From Candidatus Latescibacterota bacterium (GTDB lineage: Bacteria; Latescibacterota; UBA2968; UBA8231), in assembly GCA_022820485.1 (NCBI GenBank), contig JAJEFJ010000032.1, positions 1-63,934 of the forward strand: DNA of 63,934 nucleotides. The letters run 5' to 3'. The translations under genes were made by a program, and so were the position numbers. Below are positions 17,682 through 27,730 of the stretch, piece by piece (position 1 is the first letter of the stretch; each line of letters opens with the position of its first letter). Below the pieces are notes generated by a model. The model was not told where the DNA came from and ran no database searches. It worked only from the letters and a program-made list of their open reading frames with translations.

Positions 17682-18695
17682 CTAAAGCCCCAAGTACAGA
17701 TCCCGTCCTTCGGCCAATGCCGCAATTTTGCGGTCGGCGATGGAGCGTTTGAGCATCCAAAAGCCGCAGTCTGGGTGGATGAAGCGGATGCGGTCGGGTC
17801 CGGCGGCGGCGACCGCGTCTTCTATGCGGCGGGCGACCTCTTCGGCTGTCTCGATGTGGTTGACCTTGATGTCGATCACGCCGATGCCGAGGCCGATGCG
17901 CGAGTCGATTTGTTGCAGGGCGTTCAGGTCGCTCTCTGGGCGGTGGGCGAGTTCGAGCACTAAGTGATCGGCGCGCAGCTCGTTGAGAAAGTCGATCAGG
18001 GCGCGCCACTCGCCCTGCTGGATGGTCTGGCCGCCGTAGTTGCCAAAGCAGAAGTGGACGGCCTTTTGGGTGCCGGCGTCGATGCTGTCGAGGACGGCGT
18101 TGATGGCGCGGGCTGCGAGGGGGCCATCGGCTGGGTTGCCGGGGATGTTGGCCTCGTCGATCTGGACGCAGGCGCAGGGCAGGCCGCGGACTTGGTCGGC
18201 GAGGACGTGGGCAACGGCCATCAGGAGCGCGGGAAAGTCGCCGTAGTGGTAATCGAGGAGGGTGCGGGCCAGCATGTAGGGGCTGGTCAGGGTGAACTTG
18301 AAGGGGCCGCCGGCCACGGCTGCGGCGCGGGTGCAGTCGGCGAGCAGGTCGAGGCTGCCCGCGCCGAGTTCGGCTTCCACCAAGGCTGCGGGCTTGGCCC
18401 GGAAGCCCATGCTTTGTTTGGCGGCGAACTCCTCGGCTTCGCGGCGGCCAAATTCCGCACGGATGCCACCCATGGGCCGGACGAAGTACTCGATCATGCC
18501 GTTGGTGTCTGGGTGGTTGATGTCGAAGCGGTACAGCTCGCCGTCGGTGGGCAGGTCGATGCCGGCTTGGCGCTGGGTGTCGAATACTACGCGGGTCGCA
18601 TCGACGAGGCTCTGCTCGGAGGGCAGGGCTTGGAGCCAGTCCGGGATGGGATAAGAGCCGACGGTCGTGGTTTGGATGGGAGGTGGGGTGGACAT
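17682..18695 (-). CDS. MetE C-terminal-like (cobalamin-independent methionine synthase II family) protein
   Basis: 337 residues forming a single UroD/MetE-like barrel. The start reads TTTVGSYPIPDWL, as in the family, followed by QAGIDLPTDGE. Likely zinc ligands are H-x-C in VHFCFGN (about residue 216) and the Cys in HPDCGFWML (about 305). It is only the catalytic half of MetE and lacks the N-terminal methyltetrahydrofolate-binding duplicate, so it probably moves methyl groups between smaller donors and thiols. It need not be the cell's methionine synthase. It ends 39 bp before the CRTAC1-like gene. Confidence 0.8.
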   Translation of the reverse strand: MSTPPPIQTTTVGSYPIPDWLQALPSEQSLVDATRVVFDTQRQAGIDLPTDGELYRFDINHPDTNGMIEYFVRPMGGIRAEFGRREAEEFAAKQSMGFRAKPAALVEAELGAGSLDLLADCTRAAAVAGGPFKFTLTSPYMLARTLLDYHYGDFPALLMAVAHVLADQVRGLPCACVQIDEANIPGNPADGPLAARAINAVLDSIDAGTQKAVHFCFGNYGGQTIQQGEWRALIDFLNELRADHLVLELAHRPESDLNALQQIDSRIGLGIGVIDIKVNHIETAEEVARRIEDAVAAAGPDRIRFIHPDCGFWMLKRSIADRKIAALAEGRDLYLGL

Positions 18696-18718
18696 GGGGG
18701 GCTACGATAAGGGCTCAG

Positions 18719-18740
18719 CGGCGGCAGCGCAACGGGTGCT
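18719..18740. repeat. 22-bp direct repeat, left copy, abutting the AAA-ATPase/DUF1703 gene
   Basis: This 22-bp sequence and the one at 20426-20447 are in the same orientation and match at 20 of 22 positions. Between them lies only the AAA-ATPase/DUF1703 gene with its leader. The left copy touches that gene's stop codon. They may be boundaries of an inserted or recombined unit. Confidence 0.55.
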
Positions 18741-20305
18741 CATACATACTCGGCCTCGAAAGCTGCCAACGTGCGGGTCTGTCGGCTAAACTCCACTCCG
18801 ATTAGGTAAATCAGCTCTCCTCGACTGCGATACTTGGCCGCGTAGTCCCGCGCCTGCAGCTGCCGCAGCGCCGCTCCCTCCGACGCCTGTTCCACTACCT
18901 TGAACTCGAACAGATACACGTTCCCGTTGAACTCCACCGCCATGTCGAGACGCCCTTTGCTGCTACTGTCCTCCACTGTGATAGTCAGCCCCAGCGACGC
19001 GAAGTACGAGTAGAACACGCTGGCGTAGTAGCCCTCGTAGTTGGCAATCTCATTATTCGTATGCCACTGGTAGGGGATGCTGGCAAAGAATGCCTCAAAC
19101 AGCGTTTTCAAGCTGTCGAAGTCGTTGACTAGCAGCAGGTCGTATAGCCGGGCGTTGTGCTCGACTTGGCGTGCGGGGTTGCCCGTCAGGTGATTCAGCA
19201 GGCTCTTGTTCAGGCTCTGCTGGACCTCCCGGTTGGGGTAGCCCAGCCGGTAGTATAGCTCTCCGCCGCGCGACTCGGTGCGGCGAATGGTCAAGTAGCC
19301 GGTCTGGAACAGCAGGGCCTCAGTTGCAATGTGGTCCACGTCAAAAGTGGATAACAACTCCTCGCTGCCGAGCAGGTCGTCCAAGGCGAGGGAACTAACC
19401 CCGTGCTCCAACAACATATCGAGCAGAAACGTCGGCGTACCCGTCTCGAACCAGTAGGCCCCAAACTGGCGGCGGTCGAACAGCAGGAGGACATCAAAGG
19501 GATTGTACACCTGTTCGTCGCCCAGCCAGTTGTAGCCGTTGTACCATCGCCGGATTTCTTCTCGGTCTAAGCCGGGCAGTTCCGGGGCAAACACCGCGTC
19601 CAAGTCGGCCTCGGTATAGCCGCAAATGGCAGAATAGCGTGAGTCTAGGGTGATGTCCTTAAGATTGTTGAGGCCGGAGAACAAGCTGACTTTGGAGAAC
19701 TTGCTTACTCCGGTGAGGAAGGTGAACGCGATGTGTGCGTCGCTGTCCTTGATCGTCGCGTACAAGCCGCGCAAGTAGTCGCGGTTGGCCCGGGCGATCT
19801 CTGGTTCCTCCAGTGCATCGAGAATCGGCTTGTCGTACTCGTCAATTAGCACCGCCACTGGCTGGCCGGTCCGTTGATGCAGCGTCCGCAGCAAATGCCG
19901 GAAGTAAGCCGGTGCGGTGTCGCAGCCGTCAGCTTTCTCTATGGTGCCCAATTGGGCCATCGTCTCCTTGTGCAGGTTGCCCGGCTCCTTGAAGTTGCCG
20001 CTGCCAAAGCTCAGCCGCAGTACGGGATGGCGCACCGACCAGTCCCACTGATCGTGAATAGCCAGCCCCTTAAAAAGCAGCTCGTTGCCCTCGAACAGTT
20101 CCTTCAGGGTATCGAGAAACAGGCTCTTGCCAAACCGGCGCGGGCGCGACAGGAAGTAATGGGTGCCTTCGGCAACCAACCGCCCGATGTAGGCGGTCTT
20201 ATCGACGTAGTAGCAGTGATCCTCGCGGATTTTGCGAAAGGTCTGAATGCCGATGGGCAGTTTGCGCTTGGCCGTCTGTCCCGCTTGGGGGTCCTTCTTT
20301 AGCAT
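18740..20305 (-). CDS. AAA-ATPase-like protein with C-terminal PD-(D/E)XK nuclease domain (DUF1703)
   Basis: 521 residues. The N-terminal AAA-ATPase_like domain (PF09820 type) starts with LPIGIQTFRKIRE and YYVDKTAYI. It has the family's variant P-loop RPRRFGKS (54-61) and a Walker B of the form VAVLIDEYDKPI (about 153-164). The C-terminal PD-(D/E)XK-like domain has RLDMAVEF followed by YLFEFKVV, giving the D...ExK catalytic set. Such genes are abundant and multicopy in many Bacteroidetes-like and environmental genomes; their function is unproven, with mobile or defence roles suspected. The ATG has GGAG 8 nt upstream. Short direct repeats flank the gene. Confidence 0.85.
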   Translation of the reverse strand: MLKKDPQAGQTAKRKLPIGIQTFRKIREDHCYYVDKTAYIGRLVAEGTHYFLSRPRRFGKSLFLDTLKELFEGNELLFKGLAIHDQWDWSVRHPVLRLSFGSGNFKEPGNLHKETMAQLGTIEKADGCDTAPAYFRHLLRTLHQRTGQPVAVLIDEYDKPILDALEEPEIARANRDYLRGLYATIKDSDAHIAFTFLTGVSKFSKVSLFSGLNNLKDITLDSRYSAICGYTEADLDAVFAPELPGLDREEIRRWYNGYNWLGDEQVYNPFDVLLLFDRRQFGAYWFETGTPTFLLDMLLEHGVSSLALDDLLGSEELLSTFDVDHIATEALLFQTGYLTIRRTESRGGELYYRLGYPNREVQQSLNKSLLNHLTGNPARQVEHNARLYDLLLVNDFDSLKTLFEAFFASIPYQWHTNNEIANYEGYYASVFYSYFASLGLTITVEDSSSKGRLDMAVEFNGNVYLFEFKVVEQASEGAALRQLQARDYAAKYRSRGELIYLIGVEFSRQTRTLAAFEAEYV

Positions 20306-20425
20306 GGGGCTTACTCCACATCCCGGCCAATTGAAGTATGGGGCCTACAACCGACAAGATAGGCGACAGGGCCAACTCGTGCAAAGAAATGCGATGCCTT
20401 GCACGTTGATGCGAAGTGAGCAGCT

Positions 20426-20447
20426 CGGCGGTAGCGCAACAGGTGCT
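20426..20447. repeat. 22-bp direct repeat, right copy
   Basis: It matches 18719-18740 at 20 of 22 positions in the same orientation. It lies in the 235-bp region between the AAA-ATPase/DUF1703 gene and brnT, about 120 bp upstream of the former's start. Confidence 0.55.
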
Positions 20448-20504
20448 AGTGCTGCTGAGTCGAAAGGCAAGGGTCTTAAGCCCAAAGGCTGAAGGGTGAA
20501 TACT

Positions 20505-20532
20505 TTGATTGTGCATCATTTGTACATATAAT
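20505..20532 (+). promoter_or_regulatory. Promoter of brnTA giving a nearly leaderless message
   Basis: TTGATT (20505-20510), a 16-bp spacer and TATAAT (20527-20532). Only eight bases separate the -10 box from the brnT ATG (20541), so transcription should start at or next to the start codon. No ribosome site is present there. Confidence 0.65.
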
Positions 20533-20540
20533 TAAAGAAT

Positions 20541-20816
20541 ATGGATTATCAGTGGGACGCCGCCAAAGCCCAATCCAATCTACGAAAACATGGAATCGAC
20601 TTTGCCGATGCTGTCGGAGTCTTTGAAGATGAGTGGGCTTTTACCTGCAAAGAGGAGGAGATTGAAGGAGAGTTCCGCTTTGCGATCTTGGGTATGGATT
20701 TTTTGAGCCGCATCGTAGTGGTAGTGTCCACGTATCGGGACGACGATATCCGCTTGATCTCGGCCCGACCAGCCACGCCGCGTGAAAGGAGACACTATGA
20801 GCAAGGAAGAATTTGA
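20541..20816 (+). CDS. brnT: BrnT-family toxin (type II toxin-antitoxin)
   Basis: 91 residues, the usual BrnT length, with the family opening WDAAKAQSNLRKHGIDF and the C-terminal RLISARPATPRERRHYE. BrnT is a small ribonuclease of RelE-like fold that blocks translation and is neutralised by BrnA. The reading frame overlaps brnA by 20 bp, so the two are translated together. The promoter places the transcription start almost on the ATG. Neither gene looks damaged. Confidence 0.93.
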   Translation: MDYQWDAAKAQSNLRKHGIDFADAVGVFEDEWAFTCKEEEIEGEFRFAILGMDFLSRIVVVVSTYRDDDIRLISARPATPRERRHYEQGRI

Positions 20817-21048
20817 TTTTACTCAGGCCAAACAAGGAGCACTCGTCCCGGCTGCTCCCAATAAGACGCGCATCACTATACGCTTGGACAACGATGTGTT
20901 GAACTGGTTTAGGAACCAGGTACACGAGGCTGGCGGCGGCAATTACCAGACCTTGATTAACAAGGCATTGCGTCAACATATCCAAGTTCAGGATGCTGTC
21001 CTAGAGGAAACCTTGCGCAGAGTGATCCGCGAGGAGTTAGCGAGGTGA
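20797..21048 (+). CDS. brnA: BrnA-family antitoxin
   Basis: 83 residues from the ATG at 20797, chosen because AGGAG lies 6 nt upstream inside brnT. The core TRITIRLDNDVLNWFRNQV and YQTLINKALRQHI is the ribbon-helix-helix DNA-binding part of BrnA, which binds the toxin and represses its own promoter. An acidic and Arg-rich C-terminal helix follows. The gene ends 1 bp after which a short AbrB/VapB-like ORF begins. Confidence 0.93.
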   Translation: MSKEEFDFTQAKQGALVPAAPNKTRITIRLDNDVLNWFRNQVHEAGGGNYQTLINKALRQHIQVQDAVLEETLRRVIREELAR

Positions 21049-21171
21049 ATGATGAAAGCCTATCGCGTCGAGAAACAGATTGCCGCAAATGGGGAACTAA
21101 AGCTGAGCGCCCTTCCTTTCAAAGAAGGGGATACGGTAGATGGACGACGGTTCGGCCCGCCGCCGAGGTGA
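21049..21171 (+). pseudogene. Short remnant resembling the N-terminus of a VapB-like antitoxin
   Basis: A 40-codon frame directly after brnA reads MMKAYRVEKQIAANGELKLS then ALPFKEGDTV. This resembles the N-terminus of small swapped-hairpin antitoxins or PIN-partner proteins (x-x-I-x-x-x-G-x-L-x-L-x-x-L-P-F-x-x-G-x-x-V). The expected continuation is replaced by DGRRFGPPPR and a stop. No toxin gene follows, so it looks like a decayed second module. Confidence 0.5.
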
Positions 21172-21210
21172 GGTTGTGTTGGTTGAATACCAACAGGTCT
21201 GGACGGGCGG

Positions 21211-21693
21211 CTACTGGAGGAACTTCACTTGGTAGTTGGAGCCGACGAGATCTTTAGATCGGTCATAGACTAGGATATACCAACCACTGGTACCCGGGAC
21301 TGAATAGTCACTGTTGCTGCCACCCCAAATTATCGCGTTAAAAGGGATCGTGTTGTAAACCCCATTTTCATTTTCAATTCCCAAAAAGAGTACGGTTGGT
21401 TCGCTGAAAGCATCGCCGAGCGGGATCGCAGCGTGTCTGGGATTTCCATCCGTATAATTCCGATTCAAAATCGTCCCGGTCGCGACCTGCACATATAAAT
21501 CGGCACCTGCTTGCCCTTGCAATCCCGCTGGTCCTCGGGAACCTCGCTCGCCTTGGGGACCTCTCGGTCCTTGGACACCTCGCTCGCCTTGCGGCCCTGC
21601 TGGCCCTTGTGGCCCCACAGGTCCTTGCGGTCCCATAGGCCCTTCACAGGCACTGAGAATAAGCACCATACTAATGAGACATATTTTCCACAT
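21211..21693 (-). CDS. Collagen-like repeat lipoprotein
   Basis: 160 residues from the ATG at 21693, with a lipoprotein signal ([16 protein letters not shown], Cys16). Immediately after the lipid site come about 16 Gly-X-Y triplets ([18 protein letters not shown] and so on), able to form a collagen-like triple helix. A C-terminal beta-rich globular domain of about 95 residues (from DLYVQVATG) follows. This is the usual layout of bacterial collagen-like stalk proteins that hold a trimeric tip away from the membrane. The tip's ligand is unknown. It is transcribed away from the structured RNA region at 21901-22033, which could be its long leader. Confidence 0.8.
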   Translation of the reverse strand: MWKICLISMVLILSACEGPMGPQGPVGPQGPAGPQGERGVQGPRGPQGERGSRGPAGLQGQAGADLYVQVATGTILNRNYTDGNPRHAAIPLGDAFSEPTVLFLGIENENGVYNTIPFNAIIWGGSNSDYSVPGTSGWYILVYDRSKDLVGSNYQVKFLQ

Positions 21694-21900
21694 GGCGATG
21701 ATGTTTCCCCTTCCTTGATTCGTGAGGGTTAAGCGTGGCAGCAATCAAAGAACTCCATGAACACGTTTTTGGATAGACCTAAAAACGGCTACGAAAAAAG
21801 ATGCTTAGGTTGTATGGGGATAATTCTTTGAGTCAGAACTTCTTCGCCGCTCTCCGCTAGATATTATAAGGATGCAACGGCTCAGCCAGGTGCCGGGCCA

Positions 21901-22033
21901 TGTGTCCATCTCGCAGAGTAAGGCGGGAAGTTCTGCCTATTCGCCGGGCTTCAGGGAGCTACCCTGTGCCGAATACAGGCTATTTTATTCAACAGATAAC
22001 CCGACGTGGCGGGTACTCTGTCTGATGGACACA
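21901..22033 (-). ncRNA. Candidate structured RNA (leader or small RNA)
   Basis: On the minus strand the 10 nt at the predicted transcript start (22033-22024) pair perfectly with 21910-21901. A further 7-bp helix pairs 22020-22014 with 21920-21914 after a 3-nt internal loop. Inside lie ACCCG/CGGGT, a compound stem GCCT-ATTCG-CAGGG pairing with CCCTG-CGAAT-AGGC, and AGGCAGA/CCCGCCT. The last two compete for the same AGGC. A promoter ends just upstream. It matches no RNA class I could recognise. It is either a discrete RNA or the first part of a roughly 340-nt leader of the collagen-like gene. Confidence 0.5.
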
Positions 22034-22039
22034 CGGACA

Positions 22040-22067
22040 AAGATAGAGTAGCCATTCCCATTGTCAA
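22040..22067 (-). promoter_or_regulatory. Promoter for the structured RNA
   Basis: On the minus strand TTGACA (22067-22062), a 16-bp spacer and TATCTT (22045-22040). Transcription should begin near 22033, which is exactly the first base of the long closing helix of the RNA candidate. Confidence 0.6.
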
Positions 22068-22090
22068 CAAGCGACGTTCGTCTCGCACAG

Positions 22091-22122
22091 AAAAAGCCGC
22101 CTACTCTCGAAAGCGGGCGGCT
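22091..22122 (-). terminator. Rho-independent terminator on the minus strand
   Basis: On the minus strand AGCCGCC, a 14-nt loop and GGCGGCT are followed by TTTTTC. No recognisable minus-strand gene lies upstream of it (22123-22310), so it may end an unannotated short transcript or insulate the promoter at 22040-22067. Confidence 0.6.
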
Positions 22123-22187
22123 CAGAAAAACAGCTTCTCTTTCCTTGTATATATAGCGGCTCACGCACACTCCTTGGAAGGTCCCAC

Positions 22188-22213
22188 GTAGTTCGTCTCA
22201 CACCTCGAACTAC
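22188..22213. repeat. Inverted repeat, 8-bp perfect arms
   Basis: GTAGTTCG (22188-22195) and CGAACTAC (22206-22213) with a 10-nt spacer, located about 30 bp upstream of the -35 box of the nucleotidyltransferase promoter. It could be an operator or an RNA hairpin. Confidence 0.45.
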
Positions 22214-22226
22214 TCAGTGTGTGCTA

Positions 22227-22310
22227 GGCAGTTCAGCACCTTGACAACTACACGTATGTTCAGTATATTTTGTGCCGTTCGCACGTTAGATCTCCTCGTC
22301 AGGAACTGCC
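22227..22310 (+). promoter_or_regulatory. Consensus promoter enclosed by an 8-bp inverted repeat, upstream of the nucleotidyltransferase gene
   Basis: TTGACA (22241-22246), 17-bp spacer, TATATT (22264-22269); start of transcription near 22276, about 35 nt before the ATG. GGCAGTTC (22227-22234) and GAACTGCC (22303-22310) are perfect inverted repeats enclosing the promoter. The right arm overlaps the weak AGGAA ribosome site. A dyad operator fits better than an mRNA stem, because the left arm lies upstream of the transcript. Confidence 0.6.
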
Positions 22311-23249
22311 ATGTCTCGGTCGCAACAGGCCGTCCAAGAGCGCTATCGTCGGGCGCTCGACGCCTTGACCCAAAAGCTCCAACAAGACCGCACAGTTTTG
22401 GCCGCCATCGTCTATGGTTCATACTCGTACGATCAAGTTTGGGAGAAGTCGGACATCGACTTGTGGATCGTCATGGCCGACGACCCCAAAGTGCGGCGCT
22501 ACGAGGACCACTGCCTCACCGAAGAAGGCGTCATCATCCACGCCAATCTCATCCCGCGCAAGCGCTTCCAGTTGAACATAGAAGGCTCGCGCCAGGGCGG
22601 TTGGCTCGACTTTACCTTCGCCCACAGCACCCTCCTGTTCTCCAAGGACGAGTCCATTGCCGCGTGGTACAAAGACGCCGAGCGCATCGGCGCGCGCGAC
22701 CGCGACTACCAGTTGCTGCGGCGCGCCCTGCCGCTGTTGGCCACCTTGACCAAAGCCCAGAAGTGGTACCAGGTGAAGCAGGACTACAACTACAGCTTCC
22801 TGTGGCTGCTCAACGTGGCCGACCAGCTCGCCAGCGTCGAGTGCATCTTCAACGGCCAAGCCCCGGGCCGCGAGGTCATTCACCAAGCCCTCGCCTTTAA
22901 TCCCGAGTTCTTCAACGCCATCTACACGGATCTCATCGCCGCGCCCAAAAACGCCCGCACCCTCAAGGCCGCTCTTCAGCGCGTAGAGACCTACCTCGAC
23001 GACCACCTCTGGGACATGTTCCGGCCCCTGCTCGACTATTTGGAGGAGGCTGAGTCCATGCGCACGGTGTCGGAAATAGAAGAGCACTTCAAGATGGAAG
23101 GCGCGGACTTCGCCTGCGAGTGGCTGGTTGAAAAGGGCCTGCTGCAAAAGATGTCGGCACCGCTGCGCCTCACTGAAAAGAGCCGCGTAGAGATGCAGGA
23201 AGCGGCCTATTACTACGACGATGATGGGGCCGATTGGGGGCTGCACTAG
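22311..23249 (+). CDS. Nucleotidyltransferase-domain protein (pol-beta/MNT superfamily)
   Basis: 312 residues. The N-terminal nucleotidyltransferase domain shows the pol-beta signature [20 protein letters not shown] (about 36-55): a GS motif followed by the metal-binding D-x-D pair. The middle and C-terminal parts are helical. The last 60 residues may form a winged-helix-like unit ([20 protein letters not shown]). Relatives add nucleotides to small molecules or proteins, and many are of unknown target, including MNT-type antitoxins; no HEPN partner is present here. uvrA follows after 16 bp and is probably cotranscribed from the consensus promoter. Confidence 0.75.
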   Translation: MSRSQQAVQERYRRALDALTQKLQQDRTVLAAIVYGSYSYDQVWEKSDIDLWIVMADDPKVRRYEDHCLTEEGVIIHANLIPRKRFQLNIEGSRQGGWLDFTFAHSTLLFSKDESIAAWYKDAERIGARDRDYQLLRRALPLLATLTKAQKWYQVKQDYNYSFLWLLNVADQLASVECIFNGQAPGREVIHQALAFNPEFFNAIYTDLIAAPKNARTLKAALQRVETYLDDHLWDMFRPLLDYLEEAESMRTVSEIEEHFKMEGADFACEWLVEKGLLQKMSAPLRLTEKSRVEMQEAAYYYDDDGADWGLH

Positions 23250-23265
23250 CACAACAGGATACATT

Positions 23266-26139
<2,874 letters not shown>

Positions 26140-26193
26140 GCTAGGTACGCGGTTTCTCTTCTAACCTAACTTTGCACAGAGTCTTAGGTATGG

Positions 26194-26254
26194 GATGCTT
26201 CGACTCCGCTCCGCTGCGCTCAGCATGACGTCATACTGAGCGCAGCGAAGTATC
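26194..26254. repeat. REP-like palindrome between uvrA and moaB
   Basis: CGCTGCGCTCAG (26212-26223) and CTGAGCGCAGCG (26236-26247) form a 12-bp stem around a 12-nt loop with its own TGACGTCA palindrome. Outer arms GATGCTTCG and CGAAGTATC also pair, with one mismatch. The sequence resembles the interspersed palindromes ending in CGCAGCGAAG seen in many environmental genomes. It lies between convergent genes and may also stop transcription from both sides. Confidence 0.65.
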
Positions 26255-26288
26255 TCCTACCCAAGGGGCCGGTGCGCAACACCTCTCG

Positions 26289-26804
26289 TCAAATTTCGGA
26301 CAATCTCGGCATCAGATCGACGAGGTTGCAGGGCTGGTTGGTGGAATCTAGCTGCGGCCCGATGAGCTTGTCCCAGCCGGTGGCGCACGCCCCCGAGGAG
26401 CCGGGCAAGCAGAAGATGTAGGTGCTGTTGGCAACGCCGGCCACGCAACGCGACTGCAAGGTCGCGGTGCCGATTTCCTCGTAGGACAGCACGCGAAAGA
26501 CCTCGCCAAAGCCCTCGATTTCCTTGTCGAAGAGCACGCTGACGGCCTCGGGTGTGCCGTCGCGGCCGGTGAGGCCGGTGCCGCCGGTGGTGACGATGGC
26601 TTGGACGCGGGGCTCGGCGATCCACTGCGAGACTTGGGCGCGGAGCTGATAGATGTCGTCGGGCAGGATTTGCTTTTCGTGCAGGACGTGGCCAGCCGCT
26701 TCGAGACGCTCGACCAGCAGCTTGCCGGATTTGTCGGTTGCTTCGTCGCGGGTGTCGGAGACCGTGAGCACGGCGATGCACACGGGGACGCGGTCTTGGG
26801 TCAT
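26289..26804 (-). CDS. moaB: Molybdenum cofactor biosynthesis protein MoaB/MogA family
   Basis: 171 residues from the ATG at 26804, which has GAAAGG 7 nt upstream and overlaps the stop of the upstream gene as ATGA. The molybdopterin-binding fold is shown by VLTVSDTRDEATDKSG, the TTGGTGLTGRDGTPEAV loop and the C-terminal LPGSSGACATGWDKLI. MoaB/MogA proteins adenylylate molybdopterin before metal insertion. No other moa, mog or moe genes are in the window. Translation is probably coupled to the cyclotransferase gene in front of it. Confidence 0.9.
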   Translation of the reverse strand: MTQDRVPVCIAVLTVSDTRDEATDKSGKLLVERLEAAGHVLHEKQILPDDIYQLRAQVSQWIAEPRVQAIVTTGGTGLTGRDGTPEAVSVLFDKEIEGFGEVFRVLSYEEIGTATLQSRCVAGVANSTYIFCLPGSSGACATGWDKLIGPQLDSTNQPCNLVDLMPRLSEI

Positions 26805-27622
26805 GGTGTACCTTTCGGTGAAGGGGATACGAGTTCGATTTGGTAGAGCTTGGGCCACCGCTTGCCGGTGACGAACAGCCGCTCGCCCTCGAGGTCGTAG
26901 GCAATGCCATTGAGCACCTCGGCGTTCGAGCCACGGCGGTCTTCGTTGCTCAACAGCCCGGTCAGGTCGATCCACCCCGCGACTTGGCCGGTCGCCGGGT
27001 CGATGCGGGCAATGGTGTCGGTCTGCCAGATATTGGCAAAGACCTCGCCGGCGATCCATTCGAGTTCGTTGAGTTGAGATACGGGTGTGTCGTGGGCCGC
27101 AACGGTGATTCGGCTCACCTCGGCAAAGGTGAACGGATCGCGAAAGTACAGGGTCGCACTGCCATCGCTCATGACGAGTAGTTCGCCGTCGTACGTCAGC
27201 CCCCAGCCCTCGGTGGGATAGGCGAACTCCGCTAGCTGCTCAAAAGAGTCGAGGCGATAGGCAAAGCCCTTGTTGGCCCGCCAAGTTAGCTGGAGCAGGC
27301 GATTGCCGAAGAGGGCGAGTCCCTCGGCGAAGAAGCGGTCGTCTAGCTCGTGGAGTTGTACGACAGTTCCTGTTTCGAGCTCGACCTTGCGCAGGGACGA
27401 TTGGCCGTACTGGCCGGTGCTTTCGTAGAGGAAGCCGTTGTCGTAGAGTAGCCCTTGGGTGAAGGCGGCTGGGTCGTGCGGGAAGGAGTGGACGACTCGG
27501 TAGGAATACGTGGGGATGGGCTGTGGCGGTGCTGGCTCGGTACCGGCGTCAGAGTTAGCCGAGCAGCCGGCGTTGGTGGCTAGGAGCAAGACGATGGCCG
27601 CGGACAATTCCCTGCTAATCAT
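26801..27622 (-). CDS. Glutaminyl-peptide cyclotransferase (plant/bacterial beta-propeller type)
   Basis: 273 residues from the ATG at 27622, which begins a lipoprotein signal (MISRELSAAIVLLLATNAGC). A five-bladed propeller of the PF05096 type follows, with FTQGLLYDNGFLYESTGQYG, FAEGLAL, EGWGLTYDG, LNELEWI and VFANIW, the family's recurrent motifs. These enzymes cyclise N-terminal glutamine to pyroglutamate on exported peptides or proteins. It is coupled by ATGA to moaB, although no shared pathway is known. It is divergent from hsdM. Confidence 0.88.
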   Translation of the reverse strand: MISRELSAAIVLLLATNAGCSANSDAGTEPAPPQPIPTYSYRVVHSFPHDPAAFTQGLLYDNGFLYESTGQYGQSSLRKVELETGTVVQLHELDDRFFAEGLALFGNRLLQLTWRANKGFAYRLDSFEQLAEFAYPTEGWGLTYDGELLVMSDGSATLYFRDPFTFAEVSRITVAAHDTPVSQLNELEWIAGEVFANIWQTDTIARIDPATGQVAGWIDLTGLLSNEDRRGSNAEVLNGIAYDLEGERLFVTGKRWPKLYQIELVSPSPKGTP

Positions 27623-27674
27623 GTGGCATAAAATACGGGTAGCGGCGCAAGGGGCAAGGTGCGGGGCGGCTTGC

Positions 27675-27703
27675 TTGTCGAGGTGCGGGGTGTCTGTTAG
27701 AAT
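27675..27703 (+). promoter_or_regulatory. Candidate promoter of the hsd defence operon
   Basis: TTGTCG (27675-27680), a 17-bp spacer and TAGAAT (27698-27703), 27 bp before the hsdM ATG. AGGAGG lies 6 nt before that ATG. Confidence 0.5.
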
Positions 27704-27730
27704 TACGCAGCGAAAACGAGGAGGAAGACC

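Noticed and set aside
17964..18710. 248-codon plus frame opposite the MetE-like gene
   Set aside because: Gly/Ala/Val-rich translation with no family resemblance; the minus frame has the zinc ligands and family motifs.
18740..20305. Insertion sequence carrying the AAA-ATPase gene
   Set aside because: No transposase and no terminal inverted repeats; only direct repeats were seen.
21540..21660. DNA tandem repeat as a mobile or regulatory element
   Set aside because: The repetition is explained by Gly-X-Y codons of the collagen-like protein.
21840..22040. c-di-GMP (GEMM), cobalamin or glycine riboswitch
   Set aside because: Pieces such as GATGCAACGGCTCAGCC recall riboswitch cores, but the required conserved blocks are absent in both directions.
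21985..22170. 61-codon minus ORF with an AAGGAG-GTG start
   Set aside because: It runs through a terminator and a promoter, and its product has no recognisable features; kept only as a caveat in the transcript finding.
21745..22310. tmRNA, RNase P RNA, 6S RNA or a tRNA in the largest noncoding gap
   Set aside because: None of the conserved ends or core blocks were found, and no cloverleaf with a T-loop could be drawn.
22311..23249. MNT antitoxin of a HEPN/MNT pair
   Set aside because: No HEPN-type gene is adjacent and the protein is about three times the usual MNT length.
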